NCBI GenBank assembly: GCA_019913005.1
Contig: JAIOHL010000124.1
Coordinates: 219,107 to 283,106, forward strand
Source: Anaerolineae bacterium
GTDB taxonomy: Bacteria > Chloroflexota > Anaerolineae > Aggregatilineales > J027
Reading direction: 5' to 3'
DNA: 64,000 bases
The translations under genes were made by a program, and so were the position numbers. The notes beneath the pieces are model-generated. The model did no database searches. It was not told the DNA's origin and saw only the letters and a list, made by a program, of their open reading frames with translations. This document shows positions 38,403 through 48,031 of this stretch, piece after piece (within the stretch, counting starts at the first letter, position 1; every line of letters starts with the position of its first letter).

Positions 38403-39527
38403 GTGGCCTCGGTAGATAAACGTCGGCGCGAACGCATTCGAGCAAAACAGGCAGCCCGTTATGTTGCCAGTTCTCAATCTCCTCTCGATCAAGTGGATGA
38501 GGTTGAAGGCGAGGCTATTGCGCGTTCCCGTTCCGTCAATCCTTCTCCGGATGGGCATGTCCTTAAAGCGCCGGGTCGGAATGCACGCCGCCGTCGGTTG
38601 GAAGCACGCCGCGAAGCCCGCACCCAAAGCCAAGAGGTTCGGGTCGCTAATGAAACCCGACCTGCCCAACCTTCGCGCATGTTTTTCAGTGTGGGGGCCA
38701 AAGCGGAGAGCAAACCCGCATCCCTTAGCAAACGCCGCAGCGCCCGCCAGCGTGAACATTTACGCCGTCAGGGGCTTGACCCGGCCCGGCCCGAAGCACG
38801 GGTTCGGCCACAGGGGGTGGTATGGGTCTCGTGGCGCTGGTTTTCGGGTGCGTTGAGCCTGACACTAGTGTTTGTCCTCTATGCCATGCTGGGTACGAAC
38901 GTGTTTGTAGTCAATTCGGTGGCGGTGGGGGGCGAAAAATACCTAACTGCCGAGCAAATTTTTGAGGCGGCAGGAATTGCCAACAAACATCTATTCTGGG
39001 TGGATCCGCTGGATGTCGAAACACGCTTGGAATCCAATCCCAGCATTGCTGATGCCCAAGTTTTTGTCGGCTGGCCCCCCAATATGGTCTCGATTTTGAT
39101 TAGTGAGCGCGAACCGGCCCTCATCTGGGAACAGGGCAATTTCCGCGTGTGGGTAGACGTCAATGGCATTGTGATGTTTCAGCGCGAGGAACGGACTGAA
39201 CTCCTGCGGATTGTCAGCCGCGAACAAAACGCCGAACCGCTAGGCGTTGGCTCAACGATTGACCGCGAGGTGATTGCCGGAGCGTTGCAATTAAAGGCTA
39301 AATTCCCTAATATAGAAGAGCTATTATATGATCCCGTAAAAGGGCTTGGTTATCAGGATGGGCGCAACTGGATTGTCTGGTTTGGGGTTGGCACGAACAT
39401 GGAAATGAAAGTATTGGTCTATGATGCCATCGTGCGGGCCTATAATCCTGCCATTCAATTCCTCGAAGTGGATGTCTCTAATCCCGACCATCCGAGTTTT
39501 ATAGACCGTTTTCCAACAGACCAATAA
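38403..39527 (+). CDS. ftsQ: FtsQ/DivIB-like POTRA protein with long basic N-terminus
   Basis: Single TM (ALSLTLVFVLYAML), POTRA-like VAVGGEKYLTAEQIFEAAGI, FtsQ position before ftsA. Start uncertain. Confidence 0.8.
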   Translation: MASVDKRRRERIRAKQAARYVASSQSPLDQVDEVEGEAIARSRSVNPSPDGHVLKAPGRNARRRRLEARREARTQSQEVRVANETRPAQPSRMFFSVGAKAESKPASLSKRRSARQREHLRRQGLDPARPEARVRPQGVVWVSWRWFSGALSLTLVFVLYAMLGTNVFVVNSVAVGGEKYLTAEQIFEAAGIANKHLFWVDPLDVETRLESNPSIADAQVFVGWPPNMVSILISEREPALIWEQGNFRVWVDVNGIVMFQREERTELLRIVSREQNAEPLGVGSTIDREVIAGALQLKAKFPNIEELLYDPVKGLGYQDGRNWIVWFGVGTNMEMKVLVYDAIVRAYNPAIQFLEVDVSNPDHPSFIDRFPTDQ

Positions 39528-39551
39528 GAACCCACCACAGGTTGAGGTTGA

Positions 39552-40820
39552 ATGGGTGAGCTAGTTGTCGGTATTGATATAGGTACGACCAAAATTTGTA
39601 CCATCGTCGGCGAAGTCCGCACCAACGACACGTATGTTTTGGGCGTGGGGGTCGAACCCGCACGAGGAATGCGTAAGGGCATGGTCACGGATGTTGACCA
39701 ACTCAGCGCCAGCATTTCATCATCGGTGCATAAAGCCGAACGCGCCAGTGGGTATGAGATCGGGCGGGCATTTGTCTCACTTTCCGCCAACCATATCCAA
39801 AGCACCAACAATATGGGCGTGACAGGCATCTCTGGGACACGCGAAGTTGAACTGGCGGATGTGGAGCGGGCGATGGATGCGGCACGGGCTTTCCCCATTC
39901 CACACGGGCGCGAAATTTTGCATGTCATCCCCCGCCGCTACAATTTGGATGAACATCAAGGCATCCGTAGCCCGTTGGGAATGCACGGTTTCCGCCTTGA
40001 GGTCGAATCGCACATCATCATGGCGTCCAGTTCCAGCCTGCGTAATCTGGAAAAATGTGTCGAAAATGCCGGGGTCTATGTGGATCGCTTTATCTTAAAT
40101 CCACTGGCCTCCGGGGATGTTACCGTTACCCCCACCGAGCGTGAATCGGGTGTAATGGTGCTAGATATTGGCGGCGGCACAACCGACATCGCTATTTTTA
40201 ATGAAGGCACGATCTGGCATACCGCTGCAATTTCGGTTGGGGGACAGCATGTCACCAATGACATTGCGCACGGCTTAAATCTGCCGTTTGAATTGGCGGA
40301 AGCGGTCAAATTAGAATATGGGCACGCCGACCCACGTGAAATTAATCCGCTGGAAACCTTCCCGGTGCAACCGTTTGGCGAAGAACATCTCAGCAAAGTC
40401 AAACGCAGCGATCTGGTGATGATTATCAATGCGCGTGTCACCGAATTATTTGAATTGATTGAGCAAGAGGTTCAAAAAAGCGGATTTGATGGGATGCTTC
40501 CCGCCGGGGTTGTGCTGACGGGCGGGGCCAGTTTGCTCCCCGGCATGAAAACCGTCGCCAACCGTATTTTGAAAGTCCCGGCGCGTTTGGCCCAACCAGA
40601 TAATGTGACAGGCATGTCGGACATGCTGCGGAGTCCGGCGTATAGTACATCCGTAGGGTTGCTAAGATTGGGTCTTATCATGGATATTGAAGATACCCGC
40701 CGCGCCAATTTACGAAAAAATGGGCGCACCCGGCAAGCAACTGATAACAGCGCGGGGATTGGCAAAATTTTCGGGAAAATTGTAAAAAGATTCTTGCCGG
40801 AAGATGAAAATTTGCCTTGA
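39552..40820 (+). CDS. ftsA: Cell division protein FtsA
   Basis: VVGIDIGTTKICTIVGE, VMVLDIGGGTTDIAIF, VLTGGASLLPGM. Confidence 0.96.
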   Translation: MGELVVGIDIGTTKICTIVGEVRTNDTYVLGVGVEPARGMRKGMVTDVDQLSASISSSVHKAERASGYEIGRAFVSLSANHIQSTNNMGVTGISGTREVELADVERAMDAARAFPIPHGREILHVIPRRYNLDEHQGIRSPLGMHGFRLEVESHIIMASSSSLRNLEKCVENAGVYVDRFILNPLASGDVTVTPTERESGVMVLDIGGGTTDIAIFNEGTIWHTAAISVGGQHVTNDIAHGLNLPFELAEAVKLEYGHADPREINPLETFPVQPFGEEHLSKVKRSDLVMIINARVTELFELIEQEVQKSGFDGMLPAGVVLTGGASLLPGMKTVANRILKVPARLAQPDNVTGMSDMLRSPAYSTSVGLLRLGLIMDIEDTRRANLRKNGRTRQATDNSAGIGKIFGKIVKRFLPEDENLP

Positions 40821-40972
40821 AATGAATTCTGGTTTAATCTGATATTCATACATTGTAAACATGGCGCGTGGTAAAAAATAAACCATGCCCCAACTTTTCA
40901 TAGTCAAGAAGGCCATTTGCGCGTCCTTCACAAATTTCATAAACTGGTAATGGTAACGCCCTGAATCCTAAA

Positions 40973-40990
40973 AAGGCAGCGGTCTGCCTT
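40973..40990 (+). promoter_or_regulatory. Stem-loop immediately upstream of ftsZ Shine-Dalgarno
   Basis: AAGGCAG-CGGT-CTGCCTT followed by AGGGGGAAG. Confidence 0.5.
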
Positions 40991-41010
40991 AGGGGGAAGT
41001 AGAGAATTTT

Positions 41011-42327
41011 ATGTCAACAGACTTTTTGCACTCAGCCGCCGAAGATAATTTCGCACACATTAAAGTAGTCGGCGTGGGGGGCGGCGGTGGTAATGCCGTT
41101 AACCGCATGATTGACGAAGGCATGGGCGGCGTTGAATTTATTGCAATCAACACCGATTCTCAGGCACTTATTCTGAGCAAGGCCAAAACGCGCGTCCGTA
41201 TTGGAGACAAACTCACACGTGGGCTGGGCGCAGGCGGCAACCCCGAAATCGGGCGTAAGGCCGCTGAAGAAAGTGCCGACGAAATTTACGAAGTCCTACG
41301 TGGAGCGGATATGGTCTTTATCACCTGTGGTATGGGGGGTGGAACAGGCACGGGGGCAGCCCCAATTGTGGCTCAAGCCGCCCGTGAACTCGGTGCATTG
41401 ACCATCGGCGTTGTGACCCGTCCCTTTACCTTTGAAGGCGCACGGCGTCAGCAATCATCTGAATCTGGTATTGAAGCCCTCAAGGGTCAGGTAGATACCT
41501 TAATTGTCATCCCCAATGACCGCCTGCTCCAAATTGTGGACAAGAAAGCCAGCCTACAACAAGCCTTTGCGATGGCGGATGATGTGCTGCGGCAGGGTAT
41601 TCAAGGCATTTCCGAATTGATTACCGTGCCCGGTCTGATTAACCTCGACTTCAACGACGTGCGAGCGATTATGAGCGAAGGTGGCGCGGCATTAATGGCC
41701 GTTGGACGTGCCAAAGGCGAAGACCGTGCCCGCCAAGCTGCCGAAGCTGCTATTTCCAGCAACTTGCTCGATGTCACCATTGATGGCGCACGCGGCATCC
41801 TGTTTAATGTGACAGGCGGCCCGAACATGAGCCTGTTTGAGGTCAACGAAGCAGCGGCCATCATCAAAGAGACGGCCCATCCCGATGTTAACCTCATCTT
41901 TGGCGCGGTCATTGATGAGAATATGGCTGATGAAATCCGTATCACAGTTATTGCGACGGGTTTTGAACAGGGCACACGGGTTGGGGTACGCCGCCCTAGT
42001 CAACCTGCCAACGATTGGGCACAACCGCGTCAGCAATATCAGCAGCCCCAACAGCCACAGTATCAACCACAGCCGACCTACTATCAACAACCGCCTACGC
42101 AGCATCAAGCCCCGCCTCCGGCCCAATATCAACCACCACAGCCCCCACCGCCTGCTGCCGAGCCACCCGCTGCACCACCGCCACAATATCAAGCGCCTGC
42201 GCAGCAGCAACCGACTCAACCCCCGGCCCAACAGCCACCGCGCAAAGAAGAATTGCCCGTGCGAGGGTATGAATCGTCGGAAGACTTGGATATTCCAGCC
42301 TTCCTGCGCCGGAACAAGGATCGGTAG
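41011..42327 (+). CDS. ftsZ: Cell division protein FtsZ
   Basis: [11 protein letters not shown] tubulin signature, P/Q-rich linker, C-terminal peptide [14 protein letters not shown]. Confidence 0.98.
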   Translation: MSTDFLHSAAEDNFAHIKVVGVGGGGGNAVNRMIDEGMGGVEFIAINTDSQALILSKAKTRVRIGDKLTRGLGAGGNPEIGRKAAEESADEIYEVLRGADMVFITCGMGGGTGTGAAPIVAQAARELGALTIGVVTRPFTFEGARRQQSSESGIEALKGQVDTLIVIPNDRLLQIVDKKASLQQAFAMADDVLRQGIQGISELITVPGLINLDFNDVRAIMSEGGAALMAVGRAKGEDRARQAAEAAISSNLLDVTIDGARGILFNVTGGPNMSLFEVNEAAAIIKETAHPDVNLIFGAVIDENMADEIRITVIATGFEQGTRVGVRRPSQPANDWAQPRQQYQQPQQPQYQPQPTYYQQPPTQHQAPPPAQYQPPQPPPPAAEPPAAPPPQYQAPAQQQPTQPPAQQPPRKEELPVRGYESSEDLDIPAFLRRNKDR

Positions 42328-42351
42328 TTCTCAAAATTTCTGAAATGAACA

Positions 42352-42391
42352 AACACCCCTTACTGGCTCTTGCTGGTGAGGGGTTTTTGAT
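42352..42391 (+). terminator. Terminator after ftsZ
   Basis: ACCCCTTACTGGCTCTTGCTGGTGAGGGGTTTTTG. Confidence 0.7.
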
Positions 42392-42499
42392 TAAGAACTC
42401 ACCACAGTTTTTTACATTTTTCAGCAGGTCTTAGTGTCTTTCCAATGTTACACTTGGGAAGAAGGGATTTTGAATTATTGGTATGGTGAGGAGCGAACA

Positions 42500-42871
42500 A
42501 TGGCAACCATTTTGATGGTCGAAGATGATGCCCCGATGGCAGGATTATACGCACGCGCCTTAGAAGCACAGGGGCATGAAGTGTTGATCGCCCCCAGCAT
42601 CCAACAGGGGCTTGAATTCTTGGAAAGCACGTGGGTGGATTTGATTATTTTGGACATGACGTTGCCAGATGGCGCGGGAACGCAGATTTTGGATTTTTTG
42701 GAAACCAGTCCCAAAGTGATTCCCGTCATAATCACTACTGGCTTTTCCCGCTATCTAAAACAAGGTGAGCGCAATATCGTCGCGGCAACATTATCCAAGC
42801 CAGTGACGACCTCCCAATTACTTCAATCGGTGAGTACGGTACTTGAAGACCTTAATTTACGCGAAGAATAG
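42500..42871 (+). CDS. Single-domain response regulator (REC only)
   Basis: MATILMVEDDAPMAGLYARALEAQGHEVLIA...DLIILDMTLPDGAG...LSKPVTTSQL. Confidence 0.9.
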   Translation: MATILMVEDDAPMAGLYARALEAQGHEVLIAPSIQQGLEFLESTWVDLIILDMTLPDGAGTQILDFLETSPKVIPVIITTGFSRYLKQGERNIVAATLSKPVTTSQLLQSVSTVLEDLNLREE

Positions 42872-43628
42872 CCTGTGTTTGGGGTTGGCTTTGTTAATGG
42901 GGCTATCGGCTCTGGTATTCCCCCACACTGGCAACGCTCAAGAAGGCCCTACCCAAGACCGTGTGTATGAACTCATGGCGGAAATCGAAAACACGTATGG
43001 GATTGGGTTTGCCTATCCCTCTGAATGGCAGGCAACCAGCGCTAATGAGGTCATTCAATTCAACGAATATTTGACCATCATTTTGGAGTCATTAAGGCGC
43101 GTCTCCGAGACCTTCTATCAACTCGGACGAGCACCAGATGATCCACTGCGTATCACCCCCGCCGATTATTTCCGCCTGCATTTTGACCGTGCCCATATTG
43201 TGATTGACCGCACCGTCCAGTTAGGGGGAAATTTCGCGGGTAAGACCAATCCGCTGTATGGGAATGGCGTGATTATTGGATATTCCATCCAACTCACCGG
43301 GGAGGGAATGCGCCAACCTTTTACTCTCGCCCATGAGCTGGGGCATGTGGTAGACAGCCTCCTAACCGATTTGCCCCATACCCAGCATGTTGAGGTTTTA
43401 GGCGGAGAATGGGGAGCGGTCAATTGGATTCCCGGTAAGGGGTATATCGGCAATGAAGCCCTCTTCCCGCGTGCAGTGGGCGGCCCCAATGAAGATTTCG
43501 CCGATACGTTTGGGCAGATGATGATGGGCAAACTCAACCCACTGAAAAGCACTGCGCCCCGCTGGTTATTTATGGTACTTTATCTGCGTGGTTGGTTGGA
43601 TGCCATTCGTAAACTGCCTGTCAGTTAA
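42843..43628 (+). CDS. Secreted zincin-like putative metallopeptidase
   Basis: Signal peptide; TLAHELGHVVDS (HExxH) and downstream NEDFADTFGQM. Alternative TTG start overlapping upstream gene. Confidence 0.65.
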   Translation: MKTLIYAKNSLCLGLALLMGLSALVFPHTGNAQEGPTQDRVYELMAEIENTYGIGFAYPSEWQATSANEVIQFNEYLTIILESLRRVSETFYQLGRAPDDPLRITPADYFRLHFDRAHIVIDRTVQLGGNFAGKTNPLYGNGVIIGYSIQLTGEGMRQPFTLAHELGHVVDSLLTDLPHTQHVEVLGGEWGAVNWIPGKGYIGNEALFPRAVGGPNEDFADTFGQMMMGKLNPLKSTAPRWLFMVLYLRGWLDAIRKLPVS

Positions 43629-43760
43629 TTTCCTTATCATTCATTAGTTTGCCGTCATCATTTTAACAGCCTGCCAGAGGTTGACATTACTGGGCAAGGT
43701 GTTTACGATTCTAGGATGTCTTTTAATGGAAACCTATTATTTTGTGGAGTCGTTTGGGCG

Positions 43761-44747
43761 ATGAGAAGAATTATCTTCGCAGTTACCGTCTTGGCCCTCA
43801 TCAGTTTAAGTTTTACCAATACCTCACCAAGTCGTCATTTTTTCAAATCCGTTCCGACGATTGTGCGTGCCGATGGCGATAATCTATTTGGCGTGGGTGC
43901 CTGTTCAAAATTGACCCAAGAAACTCCCCGCACTTCCGAATGTGATGCGGAAATCGAAGCCAATCCGTTACCTGAAATGGTACACCCCGTCGAATATGAC
44001 GAAAAGCGCGATGGTCAGGGTCATCCCCGCAGTATCATGTTACCGAAAGAACCTCTACCTTTTCCTATCGCGTGGCAAAAAAGGCCTTGGTATTTCAGTG
44101 ATGCCCCCGGTGTGCTGCCTGCCGACAACGATTGGACAAATGCTAGGTTGATTGGGCATTACGCCATGTATTATGCCTATGCCGTTGTGGAAGCGGACAA
44201 TGCGCTGTGGTATCTGATTGGCCCCGGTCAGTGGATGAAAGATGAATTTGTATCGGTGTTGCAAATCCCAGAGCGGCCTGAAGAGGTCTCCGGTCCTTGG
44301 GTCGCTATTGATGTTACTCAGCAAACATTGGTAGCTTTTGTAGATGACACCCCAGTCTATGCCACCCTAGTTTCGACAGGCTATTGGATTTTGACTGAGA
44401 CCGGCCTTTTCCAAGTGTATGCCCGGACGCTTTCAACCACCATGTCCGGCCCGCCCGGCGCGAACCCACCTGAATATGTGCTGCCTGCGACCCCTTGGGT
44501 GCAATTTTTTAACCATGATGAGGCGCTGCATGGGGCATATTATCATAATTATTTCGGTATGAAACGCAGTCACGGCTGTGTCAATCTATCCCCCGGTGAC
44601 GCTGAATGGGTCTGGAATTTCTTTGAACAGACCGCCGACGAATGGCATCCCAGCGGCTCTGATACATTTTTTGTAGACAACCCAGACAAGGCTCCTTGGG
44701 TATTGGTCTATGAAAGTCCTGATGTTCCAGTATCTGTTACATGGTAA
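43761..44747 (+). CDS. L,D-transpeptidase (YkuD-type)
   Basis: HGAYYHNYFGMKRSHGCVNLSPGDAEWVW catalytic motif. Confidence 0.9.
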   Translation: MRRIIFAVTVLALISLSFTNTSPSRHFFKSVPTIVRADGDNLFGVGACSKLTQETPRTSECDAEIEANPLPEMVHPVEYDEKRDGQGHPRSIMLPKEPLPFPIAWQKRPWYFSDAPGVLPADNDWTNARLIGHYAMYYAYAVVEADNALWYLIGPGQWMKDEFVSVLQIPERPEEVSGPWVAIDVTQQTLVAFVDDTPVYATLVSTGYWILTETGLFQVYARTLSTTMSGPPGANPPEYVLPATPWVQFFNHDEALHGAYYHNYFGMKRSHGCVNLSPGDAEWVWNFFEQTADEWHPSGSDTFFVDNPDKAPWVLVYESPDVPVSVTW

Positions 44748-46132
44748 ACAAACGAATGAAACAACCAAAATTTCGAATGGTCATGATGGCGCTGGCCGTG
44801 CTGGTCGGCGCTTTTTTTCCATCGGCGTCTGTTCAGGCCCAAACTCCAGCGGTGATAGTCGTTTATACCGACTTTGAAGACAACATGGTGTTGTTCGATT
44901 CCTCCACTGGCGCTACCCGGACATTGATTGCGGCTCAGGCAGGTCGGAGTGTGGATTACCGGATACTCCTTTCGCCTGACAAAACAAAAGTCGCCATCTA
45001 TGCCTACAATTTCGATGGGGCGGCTGTCCGTTCGGGGGATACCAGCACCGTCCAAGATACGCTCCAAATTTTTAGCCTGCCCGATGGCGAAAATCTGCTG
45101 ACCGAGGCATTGATGCTGCCCAATATTTTGGGGATAGGCATAAACGAAGATGCATTCCCACCGATGAACATCCATGATTTTGTGGCATGGTCGCCGGATG
45201 GAAGCCAAATCGCTTGGATTACGAATAACCCCGGTTGGAACACGGTGCATGTTTTTCCAAGCAATACGGCAAGCGAACCCGCCCAGAAGCTGATTGCCAC
45301 CGAGGACAGCGTGGGCCAACTCAGCACCTTGCGTTGGTCACCAGATGGCACACAATTGGCCTATGCCAGCGTGACCAGCTTCGTCAGCGAAGATGGCAGC
45401 CCTCAGACAAACGCCCTCTATACCTATTCGCTTGTGGATGACACCAGCACAACCGTCGAAGTCGGCAATAACGGCGCACCCTATTGGTTTTTGGGCTGGG
45501 ATACAGATAACAGCCTGATCTGGTCGCTGTTTGGGGTGGAGGCCGGCGCGACGGGATTGTATCGTTACGACCTCACCGCTGGCACGGATGCTGAAATTAT
45601 CCCCACCTCACAGCCAATGTCACGCGCGGCAGTGGACACTAGCACCCAGACCATCGCCTTTGCCGTGCCCAATCTCAGTGTAGATGGCAGTACCCCACAA
45701 GCTGGACTTACACCGGGCGTGTATATCATTGGATCGGACGGACAACCCACGCAGGTTTTTGCCGCCGATAATCTCTATGGGGTCTATTTCATCCAATCGG
45801 GTTTGCTGGCAGTCGGCAATGACACCGTGATTCGGGCCGCCGATAACACCCAGTTCACTATGAATTTGCTGCGGCGGGCGATCTTCTCACCGGACGGCAC
45901 ACAGGCGATTGGCGAAAAAGAATCCAAGACCTTCTTACGCGAATTGGCAAGCGAGACCGAAACCGAAATCTACTCCCTATATTTTGTAGATGGGGATTGG
46001 TTGGATGCCAGTACCGTGCTCATGAAGGTCGGTGCATATGGCTCAGTCATCGGAATTTGGCAAGCAGGGGGAAGTTTTACCCAATTGGTGGAAAATTCCG
46101 GCAATGGCCCATTTGTCGGGGTACTGCAATAG
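44741..46132 (+). CDS. Secreted beta-propeller (TolB/WD40-like) protein
   Basis: Repeated WSPDGSQIAWIT / WSPDGTQLAYAS / FSPDGTQAIGE motifs. Confidence 0.8.
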   Translation: MVNKRMKQPKFRMVMMALAVLVGAFFPSASVQAQTPAVIVVYTDFEDNMVLFDSSTGATRTLIAAQAGRSVDYRILLSPDKTKVAIYAYNFDGAAVRSGDTSTVQDTLQIFSLPDGENLLTEALMLPNILGIGINEDAFPPMNIHDFVAWSPDGSQIAWITNNPGWNTVHVFPSNTASEPAQKLIATEDSVGQLSTLRWSPDGTQLAYASVTSFVSEDGSPQTNALYTYSLVDDTSTTVEVGNNGAPYWFLGWDTDNSLIWSLFGVEAGATGLYRYDLTAGTDAEIIPTSQPMSRAAVDTSTQTIAFAVPNLSVDGSTPQAGLTPGVYIIGSDGQPTQVFAADNLYGVYFIQSGLLAVGNDTVIRAADNTQFTMNLLRRAIFSPDGTQAIGEKESKTFLRELASETETEIYSLYFVDGDWLDASTVLMKVGAYGSVIGIWQAGGSFTQLVENSGNGPFVGVLQ

Positions 46133-46212
46133 CCTGAATCTGGTTTTTCGGTGCCCCCCTATTGTACAATGGATCGTGTTCGGTTTGAGGGGGAAAGTCT
46201 GCGAGGTGACTT

Positions 46213-46881
46213 GTGGCGGAACAATATGAGATTCCACTTTTTCCTTTGAATACGGTGCTTTTCCCCGGCATGATCCTCCCACTCCGCATCTTCGAGGAAC
46301 GTTATAAGCTCATGCTGAAGCAGTGTATTGCCGAGTCCAAACCGTTTGGGGTGGTACTGCTCAAATCAGGTCGAGCCGAGGGCGCTTTTAATGGTCAAAT
46401 CTATAACATCGGTACGACAGCGCAGATTACCCAAGTCAATCCGATGGCGGATGAGACCTATAACGTTTTGACATTGGGTATGAAACGGTTTCGCTTGATC
46501 GAAGCCTATCAAATCCACCCCTATCTGAGTGGCATGGTGGAAGATTATCCGCTGACCAATGGAAATTCGCCCGAAGCCATTTCCGGTTCACTGCGCCTAC
46601 TGCATCTGATTGAAAAATATCTGGAGGCATTCCGCAGAATTGGCAAACTGCCGTTTCGGATTGACCAAGTGCCGACTGACCCGATTACATTGGCCTTTTT
46701 GACCGCGATTATGCTGCCCGTTTCGAATGACGACAAACAATCGTTGTTGAGTGTGGTGGATATTCCCGAACTGCTGCGGGAAGAATTTCAATTGATGCGT
46801 TACGAAACCCATATGACGCAGATTTTGGCGGATGAACCCCAAGCGCCAACCCACCCCACGTCGTCGTTTTCGTTGAACTAA
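46213..46881 (+). CDS. LON N-terminal substrate-binding-domain protein
   Basis: YEIPLFPLNTVLFPGMILPLRIFEERYKLML. Confidence 0.92.
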   Translation: MAEQYEIPLFPLNTVLFPGMILPLRIFEERYKLMLKQCIAESKPFGVVLLKSGRAEGAFNGQIYNIGTTAQITQVNPMADETYNVLTLGMKRFRLIEAYQIHPYLSGMVEDYPLTNGNSPEAISGSLRLLHLIEKYLEAFRRIGKLPFRIDQVPTDPITLAFLTAIMLPVSNDDKQSLLSVVDIPELLREEFQLMRYETHMTQILADEPQAPTHPTSSFSLN

Positions 46882-46914
46882 AACTATCCCTGTATCCACA
46901 GATACGTTATCTTT

Positions 46915-46944
46915 GTAGGGACGCTGTTTATCGGGCGTCTCTAC
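46915..46944. repeat. GTAGGGACGC...GCGTCTCTAC hairpin
   Basis: 10-bp stem with one wobble pair, between genes. Confidence 0.5.
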
Positions 46945-46972
46945 TTATTTTGTTTATGGAGCAAGTAAAACA

Positions 46973-47995
46973 ATGCGTATTGTTCTTGATGCAATGGGCA
47001 GTGACGCCTGCCCTGTACCCGATGTAGAAGGTGCGGTTCACGCCGCCCGTGAATTTGGTGACACGATTATTCTGGTCGGTGACGAAACCCGTATCAAAGC
47101 CGAACTCGCCAAATATCCCACAACGGGCCTGCCAATTGAAGTGGTTCATGCCAGCCAAGCCGTCACGATGGACGACACCCCTTCCAAAATTGTCAAAGGC
47201 AAACCCGATTCCTCTATTCACGTTGGGCTGCAATTGCTTGAAGATAGCAAAGCGGATGCGTTTGTGACCTGTGGCAACACCGGGGCCGTTCTAGCAGTAG
47301 CGACCACCGCCAAAGTCCGCAGGATTCAAGGCATCCATCGCCCCGCTCTCAGTTCGATTGTCCCTTTTGGTGAACGCCATGTGGTGCTGATTGATATTGG
47401 TGCGAACGCCGATTGTAAACCCGAATATCTGGTGCAGTTTGCGCTAATGGGCAGTGTTTATGCCGAAAAAGCCCTCGGCACTCAAAAACCCTCAGTTGCT
47501 CTGCTGTCGAATGGGGAAGAAGAAGGTAAAGGGAACGAGCTTACCAAAAGCACCCTGCCATTACTTATGGCTTCGGGCCTCAACTTTATCGGCAATATTG
47601 AACCCAAAGAGATGCTGCAAGGCCACGCAGATGTGATTGTATCGGATGGGTTTGTGGGTAATATGGTGGTCAAGACATTGGAAGCGACCAGCAGCATGGC
47701 CTTTGCCCAAATTCGGAATGCTGCCAAGCAGGATATACGCGGTATAATCGGTGGTTTGTTGATGAAATCCGTTGTAGGCAAAATCCGCAAAAAATTTGAC
47801 CCTTTTGAGATTGGCGGTGCGCCTCTTTTGGGTGTGAATGGTGTTGTAATTATAGGTCATGGTCGAAGTAATGCCTACGCTGTGAAAAATGCGATTAGGC
47901 AGGCGCGTTTGGCAGTGGCGGGCGATATTGTGAATACTATTCGACAAGGGTTGGCCCGTCAGCCCCAAACGAGCGATCATGCAACGAATCACTAA
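46973..47995 (+). CDS. plsX: Phosphate acyltransferase PlsX
   Basis: MRIVLDAMGSDACPVPDVEGAV...VTCGNTGAVLA...GHGRSNAYAVKNAIRQA. Confidence 0.96.
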   Translation: MRIVLDAMGSDACPVPDVEGAVHAAREFGDTIILVGDETRIKAELAKYPTTGLPIEVVHASQAVTMDDTPSKIVKGKPDSSIHVGLQLLEDSKADAFVTCGNTGAVLAVATTAKVRRIQGIHRPALSSIVPFGERHVVLIDIGANADCKPEYLVQFALMGSVYAEKALGTQKPSVALLSNGEEEGKGNELTKSTLPLLMASGLNFIGNIEPKEMLQGHADVIVSDGFVGNMVVKTLEATSSMAFAQIRNAAKQDIRGIIGGLLMKSVVGKIRKKFDPFEIGGAPLLGVNGVVIIGHGRSNAYAVKNAIRQARLAVAGDIVNTIRQGLARQPQTSDHATNH

Positions 47996-48031
47996 AACCC
48001 GTATATCTTATGAGTAAGGAGTAGTGCCTTC

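Noticed and set aside
41692-42231. 179-aa Leu/Arg/Trp-rich minus ORF opposite the FtsZ linker
   Set aside because: Low-complexity antisense of the P/Q-rich linker.
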